Below, in pieces: positions 1 to 7,407 of a DNA stretch of 64,000 bases (the first letter of the stretch is position 1; each line of letters starts with the position of its first letter). A model generated the notes under the pieces. The model made no database searches. It saw only the letters and a program-made list of their open reading frames with translations, and was not told where the DNA came from. The DNA is from Ferrimonas pelagia (GTDB taxonomy: Bacteria; Pseudomonadota; Gammaproteobacteria; Enterobacterales; Shewanellaceae), in contig NZ_BAABJZ010000006.1 in NCBI RefSeq assembly GCF_039543565.1, positions 186,001 to 250,000 on the forward strand. Reading direction: 5' to 3'. Made by a program: the position numbers and the translations under genes.

Positions 1-31
1 TTACAAGCCTGATTATTTGGCTATATCTTCT

Positions 32-1342
32 ATGTTTATAAAACTTAAGAGCGGCCTCGTCGGAGGCCATTTGGGCGAGATCATTAAAGGGGGCAGTGTT
101 GCCCTTATTCTCAAAGTCGTTGCGGCAGGCTGTGCTTTCTTACTAAATATTGTCATTGCTAGACAACTTGGAGTTGAACAGGCTGGATACTACTTTCTGT
201 CACTTAGCGCTATTACGCTACTGGCGACACTTGGCCTATTAGGCTTCGACAATGCACTGGTTCGTTTTATCTCATCATACAATGAGAAAGGAAATGAACA
301 TGCTATTGCACAGGTTTATACTTTAGCTTTGTCTAGGGTAATACCAGCACTTCTTGTGATTGTATCAATTGCGATTTACTTTGTTGAAGACATAGCCTTA
401 AGTGTTTTCTCAAAACCAGAGTTGGCAGATAACTTGTGCTTGATGCTAATAGCCTCCATACCGTTGTCCATATGCTTGCTACACGGATTTGCCTTTCAGG
501 GTAAGAAGATGGTGGCAATGTCTGTATCTTCACAGTCATTATTAGTCCCGCTAGGTTTGTTGTTAGTATTATTTTTTTTTCCATCGGTAAGTGCAGAAGG
601 CTTGGCTTATCGTTACCTTGCCATTTCCTGCTTAGTAGCTGTTTTTGTTACGTTGTATTGGCATCGAACGTCAAGCCCAACGACAGCACGCCCTACAGTA
701 GATGTAAAGGCCTTGATTGTACCTACCTTGCCTTCATTGTTTGTTATTGTCTTCGTTGGGCAATCACTACAATGGGGAAGCCAACTCCTTGTAGGAGCGA
801 TAGCTTCCGCACAGGATGTGGCAATCTTTGCTTCTGCTCAACGAACAGCGATGTTAACTAGCTTTATATTGATAGCGGTCAATGCTATTGCAGCACCTAA
901 ATTTGCAGCTAGTTATGAGAAGGGTGACATGGCTATGCTTAGGCAGACAGCAATACTTTCAGGCCGCTTAATGACTATTGTCGCTGTACCTGCTTTATGT
1001 GTTATGTGGTTTGGTGCCGAGTTCATCATGAGTTGGTTTGGAGATGATTTTCGCGAAGGGGCATTGGTCTTACGTATCCTCGCAGTGGGACAGTTTATAA
1101 ATGTAATCACTGGCTCTGTTGGATATCTATTACAGATGACTGGAAATGAGAGGTTTCTAAGAAACAATCTCATGTTTGCTTTCATTTTTATGGTAATTGG
1201 ACTGCCTCTAGCAATTCCATTGTTTGGGGTTGTTGGTGCAGCAACTGTTACATCAATATCTGTAGGCTTACAAAATTTGCTGTCGGTTTTCTTTGTTAAT
1301 CGACAGCTTGGGTTTAATACGTTGCGTATTTTTAGCCGTTAG
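32..1342 (+). CDS. wzx: Polysaccharide flippase, Wzx/MATE-like
   Basis: Likely inner-membrane flippase that turns lipid-linked oligosaccharide units to the periplasm. The 436-residue product is almost wholly hydrophobic, with about 12 predicted membrane segments starting near residue 20, and carries the ARQLG-type motif after the first helix typical of polysaccharide transporters (PST/MOP fold). The ATG at 32 is chosen because it leaves a normal short N-terminus. A TTG at 17 is in frame and the frame stays open to the window edge, so the gene could begin earlier. It is AT-rich compared with later genes, as usual for serotype-specific flippases. The initiating transferase follows 25 bases downstream, which supports a polysaccharide locus. 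The sugar substrate cannot be read from sequence. Confidence 0.85.
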   Translation: MFIKLKSGLVGGHLGEIIKGGSVALILKVVAAGCAFLLNIVIARQLGVEQAGYYFLSLSAITLLATLGLLGFDNALVRFISSYNEKGNEHAIAQVYTLALSRVIPALLVIVSIAIYFVEDIALSVFSKPELADNLCLMLIASIPLSICLLHGFAFQGKKMVAMSVSSQSLLVPLGLLLVLFFFPSVSAEGLAYRYLAISCLVAVFVTLYWHRTSSPTTARPTVDVKALIVPTLPSLFVIVFVGQSLQWGSQLLVGAIASAQDVAIFASAQRTAMLTSFILIAVNAIAAPKFAASYEKGDMAMLRQTAILSGRLMTIVAVPALCVMWFGAEFIMSWFGDDFREGALVLRILAVGQFINVITGSVGYLLQMTGNERFLRNNLMFAFIFMVIGLPLAIPLFGVVGAATVTSISVGLQNLLSVFFVNRQLGFNTLRIFSR

Positions 1343-1367
1343 CTTCAGATGCTAGTGAGGAATTTAT

Positions 1368-2747
1368 ATGGAAATTCGCGGATATCATGTAGAGCATCGA
1401 AATTTGATGTGGCTACTTCATCGAATGTTTGACTGGTTGGCGGTACTCTTGGGCGCAGTTTTTGTTGTCGAGTTGCTTAATGATACTCATTGGGGAAATA
1501 GTCAACTCTACACTGTACTTATAATTGGTTTTCTTTTTACTGTTGTTGTCTATCCAATTGTTGGCGTTTATAGACCATGGCGGGGAGAGCCGCGTCTGAA
1601 GGAAGTCGGTAATGCTCTGGGTGCGTGGATACTATCTATGAGTTTTACCGTTGTATCGATTCAGTTTTTGGAAGTAGATCAGGCACTATATACACTCTTT
1701 ATTGGTGTATGGTGTATGGTTGGTTCTGCTGTCCAAATTTGTGCGCGAATCATAGTGCGCCAATGGTTAAACTACTTACGTGGCAAGGGTCGGAATCTCC
1801 GGCATGTTATTGTTGTTGGAGATGGTCATGTTGCTGATGCGGCTATTCGACAAGTAAATAGTGCAAAGTGGACCGGATATAAATTGTCTGGGTATTTTGG
1901 CGACAATTATTTGGATACTTCGACTAAAAACTTAGGCGATTTTAATGATGTTGAGAAATACTGTCGTGACAACTCTGTTGACCAGATATGGATTGCTATG
2001 GGGCTTCATGATGCGCGTGTTGCTTCAGTATTGATTGAGCAATTGAAGTTTGTCACTGCTGACGTTCGTTACATCCCAGACTTGACAGGATTCAATCTCA
2101 TCAATCACTCAGTAAGTTCTGTTGCTGGCATGCCCGTCATTAATGTATCTACTAGCCCGATGAAGGGTGTGAATCAAATTATCAAGGATATTGAAGACAA
2201 GATTATTGCGTCTATTATTCTTCTATTGATTAGCCCAGTCATGATTGGATTAGCTGTTGCTGTAAAGGTAACTTCTCCTGGGCCTATCTTTTATCGTCAG
2301 GAACGTGTTAGCTGGAATGGCAAGCCATTTGAAATGCTGAAGTTCCGCTCGATGGCGGTGGATTCTGAGGCGGACGGGGTGCAATGGGGCGGCGCGCAGT
2401 CGATGAAGGTGACGCCGATCGGCAAGTTTATCCGTGCAACCAGCCTCGATGAGTTACCTCAGTTTATCAACGTACTGAAAGGCGATATGTCCATTGTTGG
2501 GCCACGGCCAGAGCGGACAGTATTTGTCGAGCAGTTTAAGCATGAGATACCGGGTTATATGCAAAAGCATATGGTTAAAGCGGGTATTACTGGCTTGGCG
2601 CAGATAGAAGGTTGGCGTGGCGATACCGATCTGAGTAAACGGGTCGAGAGTGATTTGAACTACATCCGCAACTGGTCGTTGTGGCTGGATTTGAAGATTA
2701 TCTTTTTGACTGTGTTTAAGGGATTTGTGAATAAGAATGCTTATTAA
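1368..2747 (+). CDS. wcaJ: Undecaprenyl-phosphate sugar phosphotransferase, WcaJ-type
   Basis: Initiates polysaccharide repeat-unit synthesis by moving a sugar-1-phosphate onto undecaprenyl phosphate at the inner membrane. 459 residues: four N-terminal membrane segments (about 15-125), a Rossmann-like sensor part with VIVVGDGHVADA near 147, another membrane segment near 275-300, then the bacterial sugar transferase domain with FYRQERV (about 307), FEMLKFRSM, SLDELPQF (about 360) and VGPRP. Start: GAGGAA lies 6 bases before the ATG. Base composition changes sharply near 2335, from AT-rich to GC-rich, inside the catalytic domain. The TAA stop is also the first three bases of a family A repeat. 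The transferred sugar is probably glucose or galactose, but this is inference. Confidence 0.9.
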   Translation: MEIRGYHVEHRNLMWLLHRMFDWLAVLLGAVFVVELLNDTHWGNSQLYTVLIIGFLFTVVVYPIVGVYRPWRGEPRLKEVGNALGAWILSMSFTVVSIQFLEVDQALYTLFIGVWCMVGSAVQICARIIVRQWLNYLRGKGRNLRHVIVVGDGHVADAAIRQVNSAKWTGYKLSGYFGDNYLDTSTKNLGDFNDVEKYCRDNSVDQIWIAMGLHDARVASVLIEQLKFVTADVRYIPDLTGFNLINHSVSSVAGMPVINVSTSPMKGVNQIIKDIEDKIIASIILLLISPVMIGLAVAVKVTSPGPIFYRQERVSWNGKPFEMLKFRSMAVDSEADGVQWGGAQSMKVTPIGKFIRATSLDELPQFINVLKGDMSIVGPRPERTVFVEQFKHEIPGYMQKHMVKAGITGLAQIEGWRGDTDLSKRVESDLNYIRNWSLWLDLKIIFLTVFKGFVNKNAY

Positions 2748-2946
2748 GAGCAGCGGTCAGCTTTAAGCTGTAAGCGATCAGTGAGAGCGGCGGGAGAGCA
2801 GTGGTCAGCTTTAAGCTGTAAGCGAGGAAAGCAGTTGTAAGCTTTAAGCTTTAAGCGATCAGTGAGAGCGGGAAGAGCAGTTGTAAGCTGTCAGCGATCA
2901 GTGAGAGCGGGAAGAGCAGTTGTAAGCTTTAAGCGATCAGTAGAGC

Positions 2947-3052
2947 GGAAGCGAGAGCAGTTGAAAGCGCTCTGTGGGTAGCAGAGACGCTTCCAACCGA
3001 GGTTGTGGCAAATGAACGTATGCGGTGAGAGGCTGGGTTCATTTGCCTTTTT
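2947..3052 (+). ncRNA. Possible structured RNA ending in a terminator
   Basis: A self-contained set of helices lies between repeat units. GGAAGCG (2947-2953) pairs with CGCTTCC (2988-2994). Inside it CTCTG (2970-2974) pairs with CAGAG (2982-2986). A small AACC/GGTT hairpin follows, then the 11-bp terminator stem starting at 3007. No match to a known RNA family is recognised. It could equally be a decayed leader or just the terminator of the upstream operon. Only the secondary structure and the T-run support it. Confidence 0.3.
3007..3052 (+). terminator. Intrinsic terminator
   Basis: GGCAAATGAAC (3007-3017) pairs perfectly with GTTCATTTGCC (3037-3047) across a 19-base loop and is followed by five T. 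It lies about 260 bases past the wcaJ stop, inside a repeat block, and probably ends the flippase/transferase transcript or a small RNA. Confidence 0.75.
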
Positions 3053-3593
3053 CTTATAGCGACATGAATGGGTGAAGGGTTAAAAGTTCTTCGGCAGGAG
3101 CAGCGGTATGAGCAGCGATAAGCTGTCAGCTGTAAGCGATCAGTGAGAGCGGTAAGAGCAGCGGTAAGCTGTCAGCTGTAAGCGATCAGTAAGAGCAAAA
3201 AAGCGGACGGCTGTATGTGCCTTTGCATTAGCGACATAAGGCGAAGGGCGCAGCCCTTTATGGTTTTGGTTTTTGATTTTGCGCGCGCAGCGCTTATAGC
3301 CAGGCGTCAGCCGTACGGCCGTCGCGTAGCGACATAAAGCCCACGCAGTGATACAGCCGTGCCGAAGGCATATAACGCCGTCGCGTAGCGACATAAAGCC
3401 CACGCAGTGATACAGCCGTGCCGAAGGCACATAACGCCTTCGCGTAGCGACATAAAGCCCACGCAGTGATACAGCCGTACCGAAGGCATATAACGCCGTC
3501 GCGTAGCGACATAAAGCCCACGCAGTGATACAGCCGCGCGTTAGCGCATTGAGGCGTAGCCTTTTCACTTTGGTTTGTCTTTTTAGGATGTTT

Positions 3594-4187
3594 ATGAGCA
3601 GTAATATTGTTTGGCATGACCAGAGTGTGAGTCATGAGGAGCGGCAGAAGATTAAGGGGCATAAGCCTTTGGTGTTGTGGTTTACCGGGTTGAGCGGGTC
3701 GGGTAAATCCACCATTGCTAATGCGGTAGAGCGTAAGTTGGCGGAGTTGTCTGTTCATAGTTATTTGCTGGATGGGGATAATGTTCGTCACGGTTTAAAT
3801 AAGGATTTGGGTTTTAGCGATACCGACCGAATTGAGAATATTCGTCGTATCGGTGAGGTATCGAATCTGATGGCGGAGGCGGGGCTTGTTGTTTTAACCG
3901 CGTTTATTTCGCCGTTCCGGTCGGATCGTCAATTAGTGCGCGAGTTGGTGGGCGCTGAGCGGTTTGTTGAGGTGTTTATTGATACGCCGCTTGAGGTGTG
4001 TGAGCAGCGTGATCCCAAGGGGCTCTATAAGAAGGCCCGTACGGGGGAGATTAAGCATTTCACTGGCATTGATTCGGCTTATGAAGCGCCGCAGCAACCG
4101 GATATCCATGTGCAGACGGCAGAAGCGGATATTGAGACCTGTGCAGAGCGGATTGTGGAAGCTTTGAAGAGCAGTTTTAAGCTTTAA
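3594..4187 (+). CDS. cysC: Adenylylsulfate (APS) kinase
   Basis: Phosphorylates adenylyl sulfate with ATP to give PAPS, the activated sulfate used for reduction or for sulfation of polymers; cytoplasmic. The 197-residue product has the P-loop GLSGSGKST (about 32-40) followed by a typical APS-kinase body (LLDGDNVRHGLNKDLGFS, RIGEVSNLMAEAG, FISPFRSDR). The ATG at 3594 is preferred: TAGG lies 6 bases upstream. ATG 3588 is the alternative, and longer frames run into the repeat block. cysD and cysN, its usual operon partners, are 58 kb away in this window. Here cysC sits in the polysaccharide locus, hinting that PAPS may serve sulfation. The last residues (KSSFKL) and the stop are encoded by a family A repeat. 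Confidence 0.95.
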   Translation: MSSNIVWHDQSVSHEERQKIKGHKPLVLWFTGLSGSGKSTIANAVERKLAELSVHSYLLDGDNVRHGLNKDLGFSDTDRIENIRRIGEVSNLMAEAGLVVLTAFISPFRSDRQLVRELVGAERFVEVFIDTPLEVCEQRDPKGLYKKARTGEIKHFTGIDSAYEAPQQPDIHVQTAEADIETCAERIVEALKSSFKL

Positions 4188-4720
4188 GCTGTCAGCGATC
4201 AGTAAGAGCGGGAAGAGCAGCTGTCAGCTGTCAGCTGTAAGCTTTAAGCGATCAGTAAGAGCGGGGAGAGCAGTTGTCAGCTGTAAGCTTTAAGCGATCA
4301 GTTAGAGCGGGAAGAGCAGCGGTCAGCTTTAAGCTGTCAGCGATCAGTAAGAGCGGGAAGAGCAGCGGTCAGCTTTAAGCTGTCAGCGATCAGTAAGAGC
4401 GGGAAGAGCAGCGGTCAGCTTTAAGCTTTAAGCGATCAGTAAGAGCGGGAAGAGCAGCGGCGAGCTTTAAGCTGTCAGCGATCAGTAAGAGCGGGAAGAG
4501 CAGTTGTCAGCTGTAAGCTGTCAGCGATTAGTAAGGGCAGCTGAAGGGCGCAGCCCCTTTATGGTTTTTATCTTGCGCGCGCAGCGCTTATAGCCCAGGC
4601 GTTAGCCGTACGGCCGTCGCGTAGCGACATAAAGCGAAGGGCGCAGCCCTTTACAGCCGCGCGTCAGCGCATTGAGGTCGGAGCGTTAGCGGCCGAGTTC
4701 CCATTTTTTAAGGTTTAGTA
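4170..4720. repeat. Intergenic repeat block 2 (families A and B)
   Basis: About seven tandem family A units of 46 bp run from inside the 3' end of cysC to about 4540. Each reads GAGCGGGAAGAGCAG, CGGTCAGCTTTAAGCTG, TCAGCGATCAGTAA with few differences. Family B follows at 4540-4700 with hairpins GGGC-GCA-GCCC, GCGC-AGCGC and GTCGC-GTA-GCGAC. The units abut with no unique spacers between them, which excludes a CRISPR array. No gene is seen in this stretch. Confidence 0.85.
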
Positions 4721-5686
4721 ATGGCTTTTTTTGATGTGTTTAACGGTGATGCGGATGGCATCATCGCGTTATTGCAGTTGCGTTTGGCTGAGCCGAGGGA
4801 TTCGGTGTTGGTGACGGGCGTGAAGCGGGATATTCAGTTGTTGGATCGGGTGGAGGCCGGGGCCGGTGATGAGGTGACGGTGCTGGATATCTCGATGGAG
4901 AAAAACCAGCAGGGGTTGCGGCGGTTGTTGGCGGCGGGGGCGAAGGTGCGCTATGTCGATCATCATCGTAGCGGCGATATTCCTGAGTCGGATAATTTGC
5001 GGGCGACGATTGATCTTAACCCCAACACTTGCACCAGTGTGTTGGTGGATAAGGCGCTGCGGGGCAAGTATCGCCATTGGGCCATTACGGCGGCGTTTGG
5101 TGACAATATGCTGGCGACGGCGGAGAAGTTGGCGGCGAAGACGCAGTTGACCGTGCATGACATCGAGCAGTTGCAGGAGTTTGGTACGCTGATCAACTAC
5201 AACGGGTATGGCCGTTCGGTGGACGATTTGCATTTTCCGCCGGAGGATTTGTATAAGGCGTTGCTGCCTTATACAAATCCCCTCGATGCCATCAATGATG
5301 CGGGTTCGCCGTTTGATGTGCTCAAGGGCGCTTATGACTATGACATGGCGCAGGCCAGAGCGGTGCAGCCGGAGCTGAGTGACGAGGTGTGCGCGTTGTA
5401 CCTGTTGCCCAATGCGGCGTGGGCGCGGCGGGTCAGCGGCTCGCTGGGCAATGCGTTAGCCTATCGGGCGCCGGACCGAGCCCACGCTGTGCTGACCTTG
5501 AATGAGGATATGACCTACACCGTCAGTGTGCGGGCGCCTATCCACAATAAACAGGGGGCGGATGTGGTGTGCAGCGGCTTTGCCACCGGCGGCGGCCGGG
5601 CGGCGGCGGCGGGCATTAATGCATTGCCTGCGGACAAGATTGAGGCGCTCTATCGGGCGCTGAGTGATTATTATCGTCAGTTTTAA
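4721..5686 (+). CDS. DHH-family phosphoesterase
   Basis: A 321-residue member of the DHH/DHHA1 phosphoesterase superfamily, the fold of RecJ, NrnA and GdpP. Visible are the first metal motif NGDADGI (residues 8-14), VDHHRSG (about 78) and a C-terminal DHHA1 motif GGGRAAAAG (about 291), where the usual GGGH histidine is arginine. NrnA-like members degrade short RNAs and pAp, the by-product of PAPS use. Because cysC is next door, a role in pAp removal is an attractive but unproven inference. Start: ATG at 4721 after TTTAAGGTTTAGTA, a usable Shine-Dalgarno sequence. The gene stands alone between repeat block 2 and a terminator. Confidence 0.8.
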   Translation: MAFFDVFNGDADGIIALLQLRLAEPRDSVLVTGVKRDIQLLDRVEAGAGDEVTVLDISMEKNQQGLRRLLAAGAKVRYVDHHRSGDIPESDNLRATIDLNPNTCTSVLVDKALRGKYRHWAITAAFGDNMLATAEKLAAKTQLTVHDIEQLQEFGTLINYNGYGRSVDDLHFPPEDLYKALLPYTNPLDAINDAGSPFDVLKGAYDYDMAQARAVQPELSDEVCALYLLPNAAWARRVSGSLGNALAYRAPDRAHAVLTLNEDMTYTVSVRAPIHNKQGADVVCSGFATGGGRAAAAGINALPADKIEALYRALSDYYRQF

Positions 5687-5769
5687 GTAACAGGGGCCGT
5701 TTGTGCGTTATTCGCCAGAGGGTTTGCGTGAGTTATATTCGCTGTTAGTATCACGGCGATGGAATTCAG

Positions 5770-5803
5770 ATGCCCCGATCGACTCGGTCGTGGGCATTTT
5801 TTT
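5770..5803 (+). terminator. Intrinsic terminator
   Basis: ATGCCC (5770-5775) pairs with GGGCAT (5792-5797), with extra pairing CGA/TCG inside, followed by TTTTTTT. It separates the DHH gene from the wza operon, so wza-wzb-wzc should have their own promoter between about 5804 and 5850. Confidence 0.7.
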
Positions 5804-5850
5804 AGTATCTTTCGGACCCAGTACCGAAACGAATAAAATGACGATTCAGG

Positions 5851-6963
5851 ATGAACATTTATAAAAAGTTATTAGCGGCCACCTCTCTAGTGGTTTTGTC
5901 AGGCTGCACTTTGGTGCCTGGCAGTCATGTTTCCGGGCCTTATAGCGAGACGGTTGATCTGTCCGAGCCTGAGCTTGAGCAGGTTGAGATCCAGATGATC
6001 ACCCCTGCATTGATCCGTACGCATGCGCTGGATCAGGTGCATAGCGTATTAAATCCCCAACTCGATGCCGATATCGCTGCTTACGATTATGTCGTGGGTA
6101 AGGGCGATGTGCTCAATGTGACCGTGTGGGATCATCCTGAGCTCACCATTCCCGCGGGCTCGTTTCGAAGCGCTCAGGACGCCGGCAACTGGGTGCACAA
6201 TGATGGCACCATCTTCTATCCCTATGTCGGCAAGGTGAGCGTGGCGGGCCTGACGGTGACGGAGATCCGCGAGATCCTAAGTCAGCGCCTGGAGAAGTAC
6301 ATTGAGAAGCCGCAGGTCGATGTGTCGGTGGCGGCGTTTCGCAGTCAGCGGGTGTATATGACCGGTGAGGTGAATACGCCGGGCCAGTTGCCGGTGACGA
6401 ATGTGCCGCTGACGCTGCTGGATGCATTAAACCTATCTCAGGGCTTGGCCGAGCACGCCGATTGGGAAAACGTGACGTTGACCCGCAATGGTGAGGCCCG
6501 TTTGCTGTCGCTGCGTAATTTGTATGAAAACGGCGATATCAGCCAAAACATGCTGCTCAAGCACAACGATGTGGTGCATGTGCCACGCAACGATGGCATG
6601 CGGGTGTTTGTTATGGGTGAGGTGGCCGATGCCACGGCGGTGACCTTTAACCGCAATGGCATGACGCTGGCGGAGGCGCTGACGGAGGCGGGCGGCATCA
6701 ACGAGGGGCAGGCGGATGCCAATGGCATTTTTGTGTTGCGCTTGAATCGTGAGGATGACGGTCGTCTGGCGGATATCTATCAGTTGCACGCCAAGGATGC
6801 GTCGGCCTTTATTCTGGCGGACCAGTTTGTGCTTGAGCCGCGGGACGTTGTGTATGTGACGGCGGCGCCGGTGGCGCGCTGGAACCGTATTATCCAGCAA
6901 TTGTTGCCAACGGTGCAGGGCTTGTACTGGTTGGGTCGCAGCTACGACGACTTGGATATTTAA
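5851..6963 (+). CDS. wza: Polysaccharide export outer-membrane lipoprotein Wza
   Basis: Forms the octameric outer-membrane channel through which capsule or exopolysaccharide leaves the cell. 370 residues with a lipoprotein signal peptide and lipobox LSGC (Cys19). The poly-export domain spans about 75-170 (YVVGKGDVLNVTVWDHPEL), followed by two SLBB-like domains (GEVNTPGQLPVTNVPLTLLDAL; MGEVADATAVTFNRNGMTLAEAL). The C-terminal amphipathic helix (WNRIIQQLLPTVQGLYWLG) builds the membrane alpha-barrel in E. coli Wza. Start: AGG directly before ATG, after a terminator. Its stop overlaps the wzb start by one base (TAATG), indicating translational coupling. Confidence 0.95.
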   Translation: MNIYKKLLAATSLVVLSGCTLVPGSHVSGPYSETVDLSEPELEQVEIQMITPALIRTHALDQVHSVLNPQLDADIAAYDYVVGKGDVLNVTVWDHPELTIPAGSFRSAQDAGNWVHNDGTIFYPYVGKVSVAGLTVTEIREILSQRLEKYIEKPQVDVSVAAFRSQRVYMTGEVNTPGQLPVTNVPLTLLDALNLSQGLAEHADWENVTLTRNGEARLLSLRNLYENGDISQNMLLKHNDVVHVPRNDGMRVFVMGEVADATAVTFNRNGMTLAEALTEAGGINEGQADANGIFVLRLNREDDGRLADIYQLHAKDASAFILADQFVLEPRDVVYVTAAPVARWNRIIQQLLPTVQGLYWLGRSYDDLDI

Positions 6964-7400
6964 TGCAGTTTCAGAATATTTTGGTGGTTTGCATCGGCAA
7001 TATTTGCCGCAGCCCAACCGCAGAGTTGTTGCTTAAGGCCCGATTGCCGGGCAAGCAGGTCCACTCTGCGGGGCTCGGTGCGCTGGTGGATAAGCCGATG
7101 GATGCGAAGGCGCTGGCGGTGGCGGCGGCGCACGGCTTGGACGGTGCGGCACACAGTGCGCGCCAGTTGACCCGAGAGCTGGCGCAGCAGGCGGATCTGA
7201 TCCTGGTGATGGAGCAGTCTCATCTCAAAGGGGTTTGCCAGTTGGCGCCGGAGGCGCGGGGCAAGACTTACCTGCTGGACAAGTGGAGCGGGGGCGCAGA
7301 TATCCCCGATCCGTACCGGCAGAGCCAAGAAGCCTTTGACCATGTTTTTTCCATGATGGAGCGTGCAGCTGCCGGATGGATCAGAGTGTTAGGGCAGTAG
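6963..7400 (+). CDS. wzb: Low-molecular-weight protein tyrosine phosphatase Wzb
   Basis: Cytoplasmic phosphatase that dephosphorylates the tyrosine cluster of the Wzc kinase, cycling polysaccharide polymerisation and export. 145 residues. The catalytic P-loop CIGNICRS (Cys10-Ser17) has nucleophile Cys10 and Arg16, and the general-acid loop is the DPY of ADIPDPYRQS near residue 119. The length is normal for the family. It starts one base inside the wza stop codon and is followed after 7 bases by wzc, so the three form one operon. Confidence 0.95.
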   Translation: MQFQNILVVCIGNICRSPTAELLLKARLPGKQVHSAGLGALVDKPMDAKALAVAAAHGLDGAAHSARQLTRELAQQADLILVMEQSHLKGVCQLAPEARGKTYLLDKWSGGADIPDPYRQSQEAFDHVFSMMERAAAGWIRVLGQ

Positions 7401-7407
7401 CCTGGGA

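Larger units (their letters stand above)
2748..3593. repeat. Intergenic repeat block 1 (families A and B)
   Basis: No protein-coding gene is supported. Family A units (AGAGCAG, GTAAGCTTTAAGC, GCGATCAGTGAGAGCGG) run from the wcaJ stop to about 2960 and again 3105-3200. Between them lies a possible structured RNA ending in a terminator. Family B fills 3215-3560. Its core is a 59-bp tandem repeat that restarts at 3321, 3380, 3439 and 3498. Each unit contains the hairpins GTCGC-GTA-GCGAC, CAC-GCA-GTG and GCC-GAA-GGC. Open frames on the minus strand here are translations of the repeat and have low-complexity products. Confidence 0.85.

Noticed and set aside
3140..3791. Minus-strand open frames of 60-165 codons rich in CRYATA and GCITAWAL
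   Set aside because: They are translations of the family B hairpin repeat, partly overlapping cysC, with no binding site and no protein-like composition.
4188..4540. CRISPR-like regular repeat
   Set aside because: The 46-bp units abut each other without unique spacers and no cas gene is nearby, so it is a tandem intergenic repeat.
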